DNA of 64,000 nucleotides from positions 23,845-87,844 of the forward strand of contig CAYXDO010000027.1 in NCBI GenBank assembly GCA_964463485.1, given 5' to 3'. Below are positions 1 to 8,453 of this stretch, piece after piece. The translations under genes and the position numbers were made by a program. The stretch is from CAYXDO01 sp964463485 (GTDB taxonomy: Bacteria; Myxococcota; Kuafuiibacteriia; Kuafuiibacteriales; Kuafuiibacteriaceae). Numbering within the stretch: position 1 is the first letter of the stretch; every line of letters starts with the position of its first letter. The notes under the pieces are model-generated. The model was not told where the DNA came from. It searched no databases and saw only the letters and a program-made list of their open reading frames with translations.

Positions 1-1
1 C

Positions 2-1333
2 GAGGTCTTCTTGGCGTCGGAGGGCGTGCATGCCGTCGCGCTGAAGGTGTACCAACCCGGCTCGATGTCGCCGGAGGCGCTTTCGGGGCGCGCCGCGCAA
101 GTTCGGTCGGCGGCGCACCCGGCGGTGGCTCGCTGGCTCGACGGAGGGCTGGCCGGTGACGCGACGTGGCTCGCGCTCGAGTTGGTGGACGGCATCCCCA
201 TCACGCAGGTGATCGAATCGGGCGAGAAGATCGAAGCCGCGGTGGCCACGTACGTAGCGTCCGAGCTCGTGTCGGCGATCGAGGTGCTGACGAGCCGCGG
301 GATCGCACACGGGCGCCTGGATCCCAGCGTCGTCTTGGTCAACAAAGACGGTCGCGTGAAGATCATGGGTCTCGACGGCCAGCCGTCGGAGGCCGATCCG
401 GACTACGTAGCGCCTGAGGTTGCGGCCGGGAGCGCTCCGAATGCGAGCTCGGACGTGTTCTCCACGGCCCGGGTGATGCGGGCGATTTACGTGATCGCCA
501 AGGACCGGCCGAAGGCGGTGTCTGAGCTGTTGATGAGGTCAGAAGGCGATCCGGCGACGCGCCCGACGCCCGCCGAGCTTCGCATGGGCCTCGGTGTGAT
601 CGACCGCGTACGCGGGGCCCAGGCGATGGGCGGGCTCGTCACGCGGCTCATGGCCAACGCGGCCCCGGCGCCCAAGAAGAGCAGTCAATGGGGCGAGGAT
701 GCCGGAGGCGACAAGACCTCGGTCGACGCCGTCGATCCGAGCGCCTTGGCCGCTTCCTTGGCGAAGCCGGAGGTCGTCGATCCCGACGGAAAGAAGAAGC
801 CCACGAAGTGGGAGGAGAGCGGGGACACGTCCTTCGACGTGGTCGACAGCTCGGCGCTGGCCGACTCGCTACGGCCCCAAGCGGCCGACGCCTTGGCCGA
901 AGCTTTTGCTACGCCGGTGCCAGCAACTCCGCCCAAGGCCGCCAAACCCCCGACCGCGCCGAGCCCCTTGCCCACGGCGGTCAAGCCAGTCACCCCCCTT
1001 CCGCAGACGATCACTTCCTCAGCCAACTCTGCCCCGCGACCCGCGACGCCGAGTCCAGAATCGAACCCCGACAAAATCGCGCCGGCCGGCGAGAAGAAGG
1101 GCCCGCAGTGGGGCGTGGCCGAGCGAGCCACGCCGCCGAAGGTGCAACTCACCGCCGTGTCCGCGCAGCCCACTGCCGCTCCCGCGGTGAAAGTGGTCGT
1201 TCCCAAAGACCGTTACAAGCCGCAGGTCGCCGGCACGGGCTCGACGGGGGTCCCTGTTTGGGCGCGTATTCTCGTCGCGCTCGGAGTTGGGGCTGGAATC
1301 GGAACCGTGATTTTCAAGATCATGATGGGTTAG
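2..1333 (+). CDS. Ser/Thr kinase-like protein (probable pseudokinase), 5' end outside window
   Basis: The frame is open to the window edge, so the N-terminus (glycine-rich loop) is missing. The first codons read EVFLASEGVHAVALKVY, which fits the VAIK lysine region of a protein kinase. The catalytic loop reads HGRLDPSVVLVN where active kinases have HRDLKPxNxLx, and the DFG site reads MGLDG, so the catalytic Asp, the Asn and the metal-binding Asp all look replaced. An APE-like motif (YVAPEV) and a C-lobe follow. The second half is a Pro/Ala/Lys-rich linker in which the motif K-x-x-QWG or KW recurs. A single transmembrane helix lies near the C-terminus (WARILVALGVGAGIGTVIF), so the kinase-like domain probably faces the cytoplasm as a membrane-anchored signalling or scaffold protein. 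Kinase fold is confident; loss of activity is inferred from the motifs. Confidence 0.8.
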   Translation, partial: EVFLASEGVHAVALKVYQPGSMSPEALSGRAAQVRSAAHPAVARWLDGGLAGDATWLALELVDGIPITQVIESGEKIEAAVATYVASELVSAIEVLTSRGIAHGRLDPSVVLVNKDGRVKIMGLDGQPSEADPDYVAPEVAAGSAPNASSDVFSTARVMRAIYVIAKDRPKAVSELLMRSEGDPATRPTPAELRMGLGVIDRVRGAQAMGGLVTRLMANAAPAPKKSSQWGEDAGGDKTSVDAVDPSALAASLAKPEVVDPDGKKKPTKWEESGDTSFDVVDSSALADSLRPQAADALAEAFATPVPATPPKAAKPPTAPSPLPTAVKPVTPLPQTITSSANSAPRPATPSPESNPDKIAPAGEKKGPQWGVAERATPPKVQLTAVSAQPTAAPAVKVVVPKDRYKPQVAGTGSTGVPVWARILVALGVGAGIGTVIFKIMMG

Positions 1334-1355
1334 CTCGGGAGACCATACTCCCGAG
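1334..1355. terminator. Stem-loop between convergent genes
   Basis: A perfect 8-bp inverted repeat (CTCGGGAG / CTCCCGAG) with a 6-nt loop begins directly after the stop codon of the kinase-like gene and lies 13 bp from the stop of the convergent glycosyltransferase. There is no T-run, so it is a candidate bidirectional terminator only. Confidence 0.6.
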
Positions 1356-1368
1356 TACGTGCGACCCA

Positions 1369-2574
1369 TCAAAACGGCTGGCGCCAGTGCGAGAACCCGA
1401 AGGCGTTGTAAAGTAGCAAGAGCGTCGACACACTCGAGATGAGTGCGACAATCATGGAACGCCGCACGAGAGCAGCGAGCGCGAGGAACGCCGGGAACAC
1501 GACACACGTGTAGCGTCCCGTGCTGTCCCAACTCCCGGCGGAGAGCACGGTTGCCATCGAGAGCACACCGAACAACCCGAGGCTCGGCCGTACGCGTGCG
1601 AACGCGACGAGCGAGAGCAGAAGCGTCGCGAGGACGCCGAGAGGCGCAAGGCTTAGGGCGACGCGCGTGTCGAGCGGAATGGACTCATCGTCGACGAGGG
1701 CCAAGGTGTCGAGGATCGGCGGGAGTCCCGGCGTGCGACCCCAAAGCGGAGCGTCTTGAACGTGCAGGAAGGCGACTGGGTCACCCACGACGACGCCGAG
1801 GTAGGCCATGTGCGAGAGCAGCGCGACGACAGGGAGCGAGAGGGCGAGCACCTCCTTCGGTCGTGCGGAGAACGGCCGACGAAGGAAGAATTCGAGCGCC
1901 ACGGCGACCGCCACGACGAGCCCGACGGATCGACAGAGCGCGGCGAGCGCGGCGAAGATCGAGGCTCGTACGAATCTGCGATCGATCGCCTCGGAGATCG
2001 CGCAGACAGCGAGCGCGAAGTAGAGCGACTCCGAATAGGCGGCTCCGAAGAACAGTGACCAAGGCGCGAGGCAAAAGAACCAACTCACCCGCGCCGCGGC
2101 CTGAGGGTCGAGAATTTTCTCGGAGAGCGCGTGGAGGTACTTCGCGCCCACGAAGAAGGCGACCAGAGAGACGACGATGGCCGCCGCGTAGAACGCGCGA
2201 GGCTCGTCCAACATCAGCGAAAAGGGCGCTGAGACCGCCCTGACCACGAGCGGGTACAACGGGAAGAAGGCGACGTTGGATTCGATCCCGGGGTCGAAGT
2301 AATAGCCGCTCTTGGCGACGCTGAAGTACCAGGCGGAGTCCCAGCGGACCCAACCGTCGAGCCATACCCAGTCCGGAAACGCCGAGATCTTGGACGGTGT
2401 GCCGAGCGAGCGAACGCCAAACGGAGCCTCGCGGACGGGCCAAGCGATCAGTCCGACGGCTACGGAGAGGAACAGCAACACGCGGCTCGAGACGACGGGG
2501 AGGATCCAGGGCGGCAGGCCCCGGAGCCAAGAGGCCACGCGTGTTCGGAAGTCCGTGGCGCGCTCGCTGCTCAA
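1369..2574 (-). CDS. PIG-V/Gpi18-like polytopic mannosyltransferase
   Basis: About 400 residues with roughly nine or more hydrophobic helices and the hallmarks of the PIG-V/Gpi18 GT-C family: WVRWDSAWYFSVAKSGY early in the protein, then FFPLYPLV and AAYSESLYFAL. Such enzymes move mannose or another sugar from a polyprenyl-phosphate sugar donor on the outer face of the inner membrane; the acceptor cannot be told from sequence. The open frame extends further upstream but that stretch is not protein-like. The TTG at 2574 overlaps the stop of the preceding small ORF (TTGA), an arrangement also used by other genes in this window; a GTG at 2538 is the alternative. Confidence 0.75.
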   Translation of the reverse strand: MSSERATDFRTRVASWLRGLPPWILPVVSSRVLLFLSVAVGLIAWPVREAPFGVRSLGTPSKISAFPDWVWLDGWVRWDSAWYFSVAKSGYYFDPGIESNVAFFPLYPLVVRAVSAPFSLMLDEPRAFYAAAIVVSLVAFFVGAKYLHALSEKILDPQAAARVSWFFCLAPWSLFFGAAYSESLYFALAVCAISEAIDRRFVRASIFAALAALCRSVGLVVAVAVALEFFLRRPFSARPKEVLALSLPVVALLSHMAYLGVVVGDPVAFLHVQDAPLWGRTPGLPPILDTLALVDDESIPLDTRVALSLAPLGVLATLLLSLVAFARVRPSLGLFGVLSMATVLSAGSWDSTGRYTCVVFPAFLALAALVRRSMIVALISSVSTLLLLYNAFGFSHWRQPF

Positions 2575-2873
2575 TTCCGAGGCACCACAGCCGCGAGCGG
2601 TCGGCGTCGAAGGGCTGAAGGGCGCGCCCTGGTGGACGACTGTAGAACCGCCGTGATCGAGCAGGCGGCCGCGTAGCCGCGCGGACCGGAAGGCGCGCGA
2701 TCGCAGAACGTATCTGGGAGGCGATCTGAGGCATCCTGCGGTTTGGCGATCGCCGAGCACGCGGGCGACCACTTCGGCACGGCCCTGACTGAGACCGCGG
2801 CGAGCTCGCTGGTAGCCCGACCGTGGGCGGCCAGGGCCGCGCTGAGTAGCACACTGACATGTGCTCGGGTCAT
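2571..2873 (-). CDS. Small putative secreted protein, unknown function
   Basis: A 100-residue ORF with a good Shine-Dalgarno (GGAGG, 6 nt before the ATG). The N-terminus, MTRAHVSVLLSAALAAHG, resembles a signal peptide; the rest is Ala/Arg/Pro-rich and contains three Cys. It ends exactly where the membrane glycosyltransferase is proposed to start (TTGA overlap), so the two may be co-translated. I recognise no family. GC-rich DNA makes chance ORFs of this length common, so the call rests mainly on the RBS and the overlap. Confidence 0.35.
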   Translation of the reverse strand: MTRAHVSVLLSAALAAHGRATSELAAVSVRAVPKWSPACSAIAKPQDASDRLPDTFCDRAPSGPRGYAAACSITAVLQSSTRARPSALRRRPLAAVVPRN

Positions 2874-2961
2874 GTTCTGCCTCCGTCGGCGCCCATCGGC
2901 GATGTAGCTGCAAGCCGTTCCGTCCAGGGAACCTCTCAGATGCGTGATTTTAGGGTTGTTT

Positions 2962-3038
2962 TGGCGCGGACTAGAAGATTCGAACTTCTGGCCTTTGGCT
3001 TCGGAGGCCAACGCTCTATCCAGCTGAGCTAAGCCCGC
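2962..3038 (-). tRNA. tRNA-Arg (anticodon CCG)
   Basis: The minus strand folds as a full cloverleaf. The acceptor stem GCGGGCT pairs with AGTCCGC (one G-U), the anticodon stem TTGGC/GCCAA carries the loop CTCCGAA (anticodon CCG, reading CGG), and the T stem AGAAG/CTTCT carries the loop TTCGAAT. The discriminator is G and the CCA end is encoded (2962-2964). Confidence 0.97.
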
Positions 3039-3142
3039 GCTGGCTTGCGACATAGCAGGCTGGCCCATTCCGAGCAAGGTCCAGCGTTCGCGAGCTCGCG
3101 AGGGGCATTGCTGTCGAGCGAGCGCAGTGCTGTCATGCCCGC

Positions 3143-4198
3143 GTGTCCACTTCTCTCAGGCCCTTTCTCGTCGTGGCAGCGATCGGCGTAGCGGGTTGTC
3201 CGGAGCCGCCAAAGCCACCGCCGGTCGTGGCCGTCGACGCGGGCACCGCGACGAGCACGGCTGCCACCGTCTCGATCGAGGCTGCGTTCACCCTCCCCGC
3301 CCACGCACCCCAAATCGTGGCCCGCGTGGGGAGCGTCGAGATATCCAAGGCGACGCTCGAGCGACAGCTGCGCCTCATGAAGCTCCAGCTCGAGGTCGTA
3401 GGGATCCCTCAGGCGCTGACACGGGAAGTCGCCCTCGACAGCGCGATCGAACAAGTCATCAAACGTGAGCTCATCGCGGCGCTCGCCGAAGAGCTCGCGG
3501 TCAGCGCCGATCCGAAGTGGGTCGCGGCATGGACGGACAAGCTGGAGACCCGCCTCGGATCGGACAAGGAGTTTCAAGCGATGATTTTGGCCGCCGGACT
3601 CACTCCGGAGCAGCGGAGAGTCGACGCCGAACATCTTGCCCTCGACAGTGCTATCCGCGAGAAAATTTCGGCGAGGCTCGAGGCCAAGAGCCGCACGGAG
3701 ATGCGCGCGTATTACGAAGCGAACAAGAGCTCCTTCGTGGTGCGCGGCGGGCGCGAGATGTGGCGCATTCGAGTCAAGTCGGGGCCGGACCAGTTGGATG
3801 CCGATCGCGTGGCGGCGCGCGCCAAGGCCGACCGCATCTTCGCCAGCCTGAAAGCGAACCCGGCCGGCTTCGAAGAGCTCGCCAAGGCCGAGTCTGAAGG
3901 GGGCCGCGCGTCCGAGGGCGGCTACCTCGGCTTCGTCGAGAAGGGCGTGCTTCCCGAAGCCGTGGAGAACCAGGCGGCACGGCTGGCGCCCGGATCCATC
4001 CTCCCGCTGATGAACGATGCCGATGGCATCTACATCTACAAGGTCGGCCGGCAGAACAAAGAGCGAACCAAGACGTTCGACGAGGTCAAAGATCACATCG
4101 CCGACACGGTGATGAAACCGTTGGTGCACAAAGAGCTGCAAGCCGAGCTCGACCGCGTCAGGCGAGCCAAAGGTGTCCACATCTTCCTGACTCCGTGA
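3143..4198 (+). CDS. PpiC/SurA-like peptidyl-prolyl isomerase lipoprotein
   Basis: 351 residues from a GTG start. A signal peptide with a lipobox (GVAGC, Cys19) predicts an exported lipoprotein, followed by a Pro-rich linker (CPEPPKPPPVV). Residues about 55-185 form a SurA-N-like helical region with many charged residues. Residues about 190-300 match a parvulin (PpiC) rotamase domain: AYYEANKSSFVV leading in, then FEELAKAESEGG, GGYLGFVEKG and an LPLMNDADGIYIYKV-like end. The likely role is as a folding factor for exported or outer-membrane proteins. It is monocistronic, with the tRNA upstream and a convergent acyl-CoA pathway pair downstream. Confidence 0.85.
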   Translation: MSTSLRPFLVVAAIGVAGCPEPPKPPPVVAVDAGTATSTAATVSIEAAFTLPAHAPQIVARVGSVEISKATLERQLRLMKLQLEVVGIPQALTREVALDSAIEQVIKRELIAALAEELAVSADPKWVAAWTDKLETRLGSDKEFQAMILAAGLTPEQRRVDAEHLALDSAIREKISARLEAKSRTEMRAYYEANKSSFVVRGGREMWRIRVKSGPDQLDADRVAARAKADRIFASLKANPAGFEELAKAESEGGRASEGGYLGFVEKGVLPEAVENQAARLAPGSILPLMNDADGIYIYKVGRQNKERTKTFDEVKDHIADTVMKPLVHKELQAELDRVRRAKGVHIFLTP

Positions 4199-4232
4199 GC
4201 TCTACGAGGCCGTGAGACCGCGGCGAGCTCAC
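4195..4232. terminator. Possible bidirectional stem-loop after the PpiC gene
   Basis: A perfect 8-bp inverted repeat (GTGAGCTC / GAGCTCAC) with a 22-nt spacer that itself contains CCGCGG. It starts within the stop codon of the PpiC gene and precedes the end of the convergent enoyl-CoA hydratase gene. No T-run. Confidence 0.35.
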
Positions 4233-4253
4233 CCTGCTCACCCTGCGCGTCGA

Positions 4254-4949
4254 TCAGCGTCGGGAAGCCATCAGCGTCAGAAAGCCATCGATCTCCCGGT
4301 CGACGAACTCGGCCATGACACCGTGTACGTGGCGTTTGTTGCCCGCGTACGCCGCGCGAGGAATCGCAGCGAGCGCCGTGGCTCGCTCGATCGCCCGCCT
4401 GACCACGAGGTCTGGCTCGGTGAGCTCATGGAGGAGGCCGAGCTCGAGCGCTCGAGCCGGATCGAGCAGATCGCCTAGGACCGCAAGGCGTCGAAGCGCA
4501 GCTGGAGCGATCGAAGCTCGCGCCATCTCGATCACGAACTTGGGGAGCGTGAGCCCGAGCTGGCTCTCATTGAGCCCGAGCCGAAATGCGCCTCTTGCGC
4601 CGATCCGCTCGTCACACGCCAGGAGCAACACGGACCCACCGGCGATCGCGTGCCCCGTGCAGGCCGCAACCACCGGGCCGGGAAAGTCGAAGATCCCGAG
4701 CATCACGCGGCCGAACGTCTTCAGCACCGAGATCAACGCCGACTCATCCAACGTCGGGAGCGTCTTCAAGTCGAGGCCCCCCGAAAAGAATCCAGGGCGT
4801 CCTTCGATCACGATCGCCGCGTCATCGCTCGTCGCGCGCGCCAGACACTCCTCGAGCTCACCGAGGAGGGTTCCGTTCATCGCGTTGGCCTTGCCGTCGT
4901 CCAGCCTCAGCCGGGCGACACCCTCTTTGAGCTCATACGAGATCGCCAC
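4254..4949 (-). CDS. Enoyl-CoA hydratase/isomerase family protein
   Basis: 231 residues of crotonase fold. FFSGGLDLK forms the first oxyanion-hole strand and GHAIAGGSVLLLACDERIG the second. A GLNESQLGL segment follows, in which the Glu sits where crotonases place an active-site residue. The start is a GTG one nucleotide after the TGA of the acyl-CoA dehydrogenase gene upstream, so the two are almost certainly one transcript. A role in beta-oxidation or a related CoA-thioester pathway is expected; the substrate cannot be read from sequence. Confidence 0.88.
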   Translation of the reverse strand: MAISYELKEGVARLRLDDGKANAMNGTLLGELEECLARATSDDAAIVIEGRPGFFSGGLDLKTLPTLDESALISVLKTFGRVMLGIFDFPGPVVAACTGHAIAGGSVLLLACDERIGARGAFRLGLNESQLGLTLPKFVIEMARASIAPAALRRLAVLGDLLDPARALELGLLHELTEPDLVVRRAIERATALAAIPRAAYAGNKRHVHGVMAEFVDREIDGFLTLMASRR

Positions 4950-4950
4950 G

Positions 4951-6615
4951 TCAGACCTCGATCAGCGCTCGCGCCTCGTCGATCGGCGCGTCCATGAGCA
5001 AGTCGACGCCGGCCCGCGCGAACCGAGAAGCCGCCGCGGTGGCGCGTGCTCCGTAGCCCTGAGCGATCATGACTTCCGCGTGCTCCGCAAGGAGCGCGAG
5101 CTCGACGGATCGACCCATCGTGAGCGCGAAGCGCCGCGCTCCGCCCTCGAGGGCCACTCCGTCCTTCATCGTGGTGTCGAGCCACGCGTTCGCGTTGGCC
5201 GCCGCGCGCGAGGCGATCGCCATCAGCGCCTTTAGGTCCGGCGTTTTGATCCTCGCATCCAGCCGACGGAGCTCGTTGCCAAGCGCCTCGCGGCTCGGGC
5301 CCTTGGTCAAGGCGCGCAGGAGATCGAGCGAGAGCACGTTGGTGGTGCCTTCCCAGATCGAGAGCACCTGCGTGTCCGCGAGGAGGCGCGGCAGACCGGT
5401 GTCTTCGACGTAGCCAGCGCCGCCGAAGCCTTCGATCACCTCGGAGACCACGTGCACGGCCTGCCTGCCGGTCGTGAGCTTCGTGAGCGGCGTGAGCGCG
5501 CGGAACAGCGACTCCTCCTCGGCCGTAGCGACCTTGGCTTCGATGCGCCCGAGGAGCTCGACCGTTCGGAACGTGAGGAGGTAGGCGGCGTTCTGCTCCG
5601 CTACCAAGGTCGCGAGCGTGTCGACGTGGAGCGGCTTGTTCATCAAGAGCGCGCCGAAAGCCTCGCGTCGTCGCGCGAAATCCAGCGCGAGCGCGAGCGC
5701 GCGACGCATCTGACTGACCGCTCCCACGGAGTTCCAGATCCGCGTGGTCGACAACATCGCGGTGATGTTCTTGACGCCGTCGGTGAGGCCCGCGACCGGT
5801 CGCGCGATCGTTCCGTCGAGGAGGAGCTCCGCGGTCGGGACCTTTCGTGTGCCGAGCTTGTCCTTGAGGCGATGAATGGTGATGCCGTTGAGCGCTCCTT
5901 CGTCGTCGCGAGTCTCGAGGTAGAAGATCGCGAGGCCTTTGCTGCCGTCTTGGTTGCCTTCGGGACGAGCCAAGGTGAGCGCGATCTCGGAGGTCGCCGC
6001 TGACGTGAACCACTTGGTGCCGTAGAGCCTGAAGCGATCGCCGTCTCTTTTCGCGATCGTCTCGGTGCGCGAGACGTCCGATCCGCCGGTCTTCTCGGTC
6101 ATCCATTGCCCGCTGGTCCAAAACTCCTTCGGATCGCGGCTGGTGAGATGAGGCAACGCGCGATCGAGCAGGTCCTTGTTCTCGAGCGCCACGAGCGTGC
6201 GCAGGGCGCCGTCCGTCATCGCGAGCGGACACGACCAAAAATCGAGGGACGGCTGCACGATATAGTTCATGGCGAACATGAACGTGCGGGAGTGCTCGGC
6301 GTAGGCGCGTTCGTAGGCCGTCGCGATCAGTCCGCGCTCCGCTGTGAAACCTTTGGCGAAGTTCCACAGCGGCGAGACCTCGATGCGATCGACGCGGTGG
6401 CCCCACGGATCCCAGTTCGTGAGGACCGGCTCGTTCAGACGATCGGCGAGCTGTCTCTCGTAGAGCTCGCCTCCCGAGAGGCCGCCAAGATCGAGGAGCT
6501 CGTCCTCGATGGCAGCAAACATTTCGGCCGGAAGCGTGCGTCCGAGGTGCTCCCGAAGGAGGCGGTCGTCGAGGTACTGATTGCCGAGGCGAGGGGGGTC
6601 CTGGACGAAGCTCAT
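4951..6615 (-). CDS. Acyl-CoA dehydrogenase, AidB-like
   Basis: 554 residues, longer than the usual ~380-residue acyl-CoA dehydrogenase and with the N-terminal extension typical of AidB-type members (NQYLDDRLLREHLGRTLP, then WDPWGHRVDRIEVSP). The FAD/substrate signature is WMTEKTGGSDVSRTET, and the C-terminal half has GFGGAGYVEDTGLPRLLAD followed by SIWEGTTNVLSLDLLRAL. It would be an FAD enzyme oxidising an acyl-CoA or, as in AidB, protecting DNA during alkylation stress; the one-nucleotide spacing to the enoyl-CoA hydratase favours a metabolic role. ATG start at 6615. Confidence 0.88.
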   Translation of the reverse strand: MSFVQDPPRLGNQYLDDRLLREHLGRTLPAEMFAAIEDELLDLGGLSGGELYERQLADRLNEPVLTNWDPWGHRVDRIEVSPLWNFAKGFTAERGLIATAYERAYAEHSRTFMFAMNYIVQPSLDFWSCPLAMTDGALRTLVALENKDLLDRALPHLTSRDPKEFWTSGQWMTEKTGGSDVSRTETIAKRDGDRFRLYGTKWFTSAATSEIALTLARPEGNQDGSKGLAIFYLETRDDEGALNGITIHRLKDKLGTRKVPTAELLLDGTIARPVAGLTDGVKNITAMLSTTRIWNSVGAVSQMRRALALALDFARRREAFGALLMNKPLHVDTLATLVAEQNAAYLLTFRTVELLGRIEAKVATAEEESLFRALTPLTKLTTGRQAVHVVSEVIEGFGGAGYVEDTGLPRLLADTQVLSIWEGTTNVLSLDLLRALTKGPSREALGNELRRLDARIKTPDLKALMAIASRAAANANAWLDTTMKDGVALEGGARRFALTMGRSVELALLAEHAEVMIAQGYGARATAAASRFARAGVDLLMDAPIDEARALIEV

Positions 6616-6626
6616 GCCTTGGCCTT

Positions 6627-6642
6627 TCGCTCAGGGGAGCGA
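6627..6642 (-). terminator. Weak hairpin between two minus-strand genes
   Basis: A 6-bp stem (TCGCTC/GAGCGA) with a 4-nt loop, downstream of the Met/Pro-rich protein gene and just before the dehydrogenase start. It has no T-run and the assignment is tentative. Confidence 0.3.
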
Positions 6643-6653
6643 GAGGTCAAGCG

Positions 6654-7823
6654 CTACCAGACGTTCCAGTTGAAGCTGCCCATGCCGAGCCCCGAGTTGG
6701 GCCACCCAAAGCCCATGCCGTAGGTGGGGTAGCCGAACGAACCCACGCCGGGGAGAAGCAACGCGGCTGCCGCGCCCATCAAGGCGGCCTTACCCATCCC
6801 CGAGATATCGGGCTCCGGCGCGACGATCCCTCCGGTCGAGAGCGGCGGGGGAGGCGGCTGGAATCCGGGCTGCATCCCCGGCTGCATCATCCGAGGGTCC
6901 ATCATGCGAGGGTCCGAGAAGAGCCGCGGATCCATCTGCATGCCGCCGTACTGCGGAGAACCTTGGGGTACAGCCACTCGCGGGTCGTAGGCTGCGTTGA
7001 TATCTGCGTGAGTAGGCGGAGCCATCGCCCCAGGGGGCACGCCCATCTGGGCCAGGACGGACTGCACGTAGGTGTCGAAGGAGTTCTTGTCGATCCCTTT
7101 GGCCTCTTGGTTCATGACGCCGAGGCGTTCGCCGACGCCTTCGAGCTCCTCGTGGGCTTTGCCGCCGATCTGAGCAAGCTTGGCCTGAGCTCGGGGGTCG
7201 GAGGCCTTTTGGGCCAGGCCCTCGGCGTCTTTGGCCAGGCCCTCGAGGTTCTTCGCGGCGCGGCCCTCCTTGGGCAACGCCTGGCGGACGTCGTTGGCGG
7301 CGGAGCGAAGCACCCCGGCGAACATGGCTGCGGACTGGGGGCTTGGAGCTTGCTGGAGTTGGCCGAGCGCCTGTTCGATGGACTGATCGAGCCGCGCCAG
7401 ACCCTCGGCGATTTGCTGCTGCGTACGATCGATGGAGTCGTTGAAGCGGGCTTCGTCGAACTGCGTGCGCGCCTGGGCCCTCTGCCCTGCGTTGGTCTCG
7501 GGCTTCGTGAGCTTTGCGAAGTCGACCTTCTGCCCGTCGACGATCAATTGATCGTCGCGTTGCTCGATTCGGTGTCCGCCGAAGCTCGAGATCGTTCGGT
7601 TCTTGCCGGACTCGAGCTCGAAGCTGCGGCTGTCGCCGTTCGGAGCGGTAAGCGTGACCTTGCGGAAGGCGTCGGTTCCGTTGAACGTCACCCCGAGGTC
7701 GCCTAGTTGCACCTGCACGTCTTTGGGCGCGTTGTTGGCTGCGCCGCCGACCATGACGCCCGCGCGCCCATTTTCCCCTAGCCCGACGGTTCGAGGTCCG
7801 GTTCGAGGTCCAACTGTCGTCAT
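6654..7823 (-). CDS. Unknown protein with coiled-coil core and Met/Pro-rich tail
   Basis: 389 residues from the ATG at 7823 (MTTVGPRTGPRTVG); an in-frame ATG 30 nt upstream is possible. No family recognised. Residues about 30-105 look like a small beta-rich domain (VQVQLGDLGVTFNGTDAF, FELESGKNRTISSFGGHRI). Residues about 110-255 are helical and Gln/Ala-rich, probably coiled coil. Then comes a low-complexity tail with the repeat MDPRxxxDPRMMDPRMMQP and a poly-Pro stretch, and the protein ends in a Gly/aromatic-rich segment (GYPTYGMGFGWP). There is no signal peptide, although the segment AALMGAAAALLLPGVG near the end is hydrophobic. It is divergent from the YchJ gene. Confidence 0.6.
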   Translation of the reverse strand: MTTVGPRTGPRTVGLGENGRAGVMVGGAANNAPKDVQVQLGDLGVTFNGTDAFRKVTLTAPNGDSRSFELESGKNRTISSFGGHRIEQRDDQLIVDGQKVDFAKLTKPETNAGQRAQARTQFDEARFNDSIDRTQQQIAEGLARLDQSIEQALGQLQQAPSPQSAAMFAGVLRSAANDVRQALPKEGRAAKNLEGLAKDAEGLAQKASDPRAQAKLAQIGGKAHEELEGVGERLGVMNQEAKGIDKNSFDTYVQSVLAQMGVPPGAMAPPTHADINAAYDPRVAVPQGSPQYGGMQMDPRLFSDPRMMDPRMMQPGMQPGFQPPPPPLSTGGIVAPEPDISGMGKAALMGAAAALLLPGVGSFGYPTYGMGFGWPNSGLGMGSFNWNVW

Positions 7824-7955
7824 TCGTGCCCTCCGTCTCGGCGCCCGGGTCACCCGGAATCGCAGAGAGACTCGTCATTATCGGTGGTCGGTCCGCCTAC
7901 GTTTCGTCAAGAACAGCTTGCACGGCTGCGACGTCGGCGGTACCGCGCGCCGATC

Positions 7956-8453
7956 ATGACCACGACGTGTCCATGCGGTTCCGGCGTCGGCCTCGACGCG
8001 TGCTGCGGGCCCATCCTCGAAGGCGCGCCAGCCCCCACCCCCGAGGCGCTGATGCGCTCGCGTTACACGGCCTACGCGACCGGCAAGGTCGATCACGTGA
8101 TCGCCTCGCACGACCCGAGAACGAGGAAAGAGCTCGACCGCAACGATATGGAGCGGTGGTCTCGGGAGTCATCTTGGAAGGGCTTGCGAGTCCTCTCCAC
8201 CAAAGGCGGGGGAGAACAAGACCAGGAAGGCTGGGTCGAGTTCGTCGCCCTGTACGACGACGTCTCCGGGAGGTCGGTCGGACATCACGAGAACGCCCGC
8301 TTCGAGCGCGTCGACGGCCGCTGGTTTTTCGTGGACGGCGAGGTCGTGGAGAAGCAGCCGTTCCGGCGAGAGCAGCCCAAGGTCGGCCGTAACGATCCCT
8401 GCCCGTGCGGAAGCGGCAAGAAGTTCAAGAAGTGCCACGGGGCGGGCGCCTGA
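7956..8453 (+). CDS. YchJ-family protein with two SEC-C zinc motifs
   Basis: 165 residues from the ATG at 7956. An N-terminal SEC-C motif (TCPCGSGVGLDACCGP) and a C-terminal one (NDPCPCGSGKKFKKCHG) flank the central YchJ domain, which has the usual LMRSRYTAYATGKVDHVIASH start and a WVEFVALY strand. The SEC-C motif binds zinc and resembles the C-terminus of SecA, which contacts SecB and ribosomes; the cellular role of YchJ proteins is not established. The stop is directly followed by the start of the next lipoprotein gene. Confidence 0.9.
   Translation: MTTTCPCGSGVGLDACCGPILEGAPAPTPEALMRSRYTAYATGKVDHVIASHDPRTRKELDRNDMERWSRESSWKGLRVLSTKGGGEQDQEGWVEFVALYDDVSGRSVGHHENARFERVDGRWFFVDGEVVEKQPFRREQPKVGRNDPCPCGSGKKFKKCHGAGA

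Noticed and set aside
2962..3038. tRNA-Arg as the attachment site of the dpd island
   Set aside because: It is 7 kb from the island with ordinary genes between, and I see no repeated tRNA 3' end or integrase near the island.
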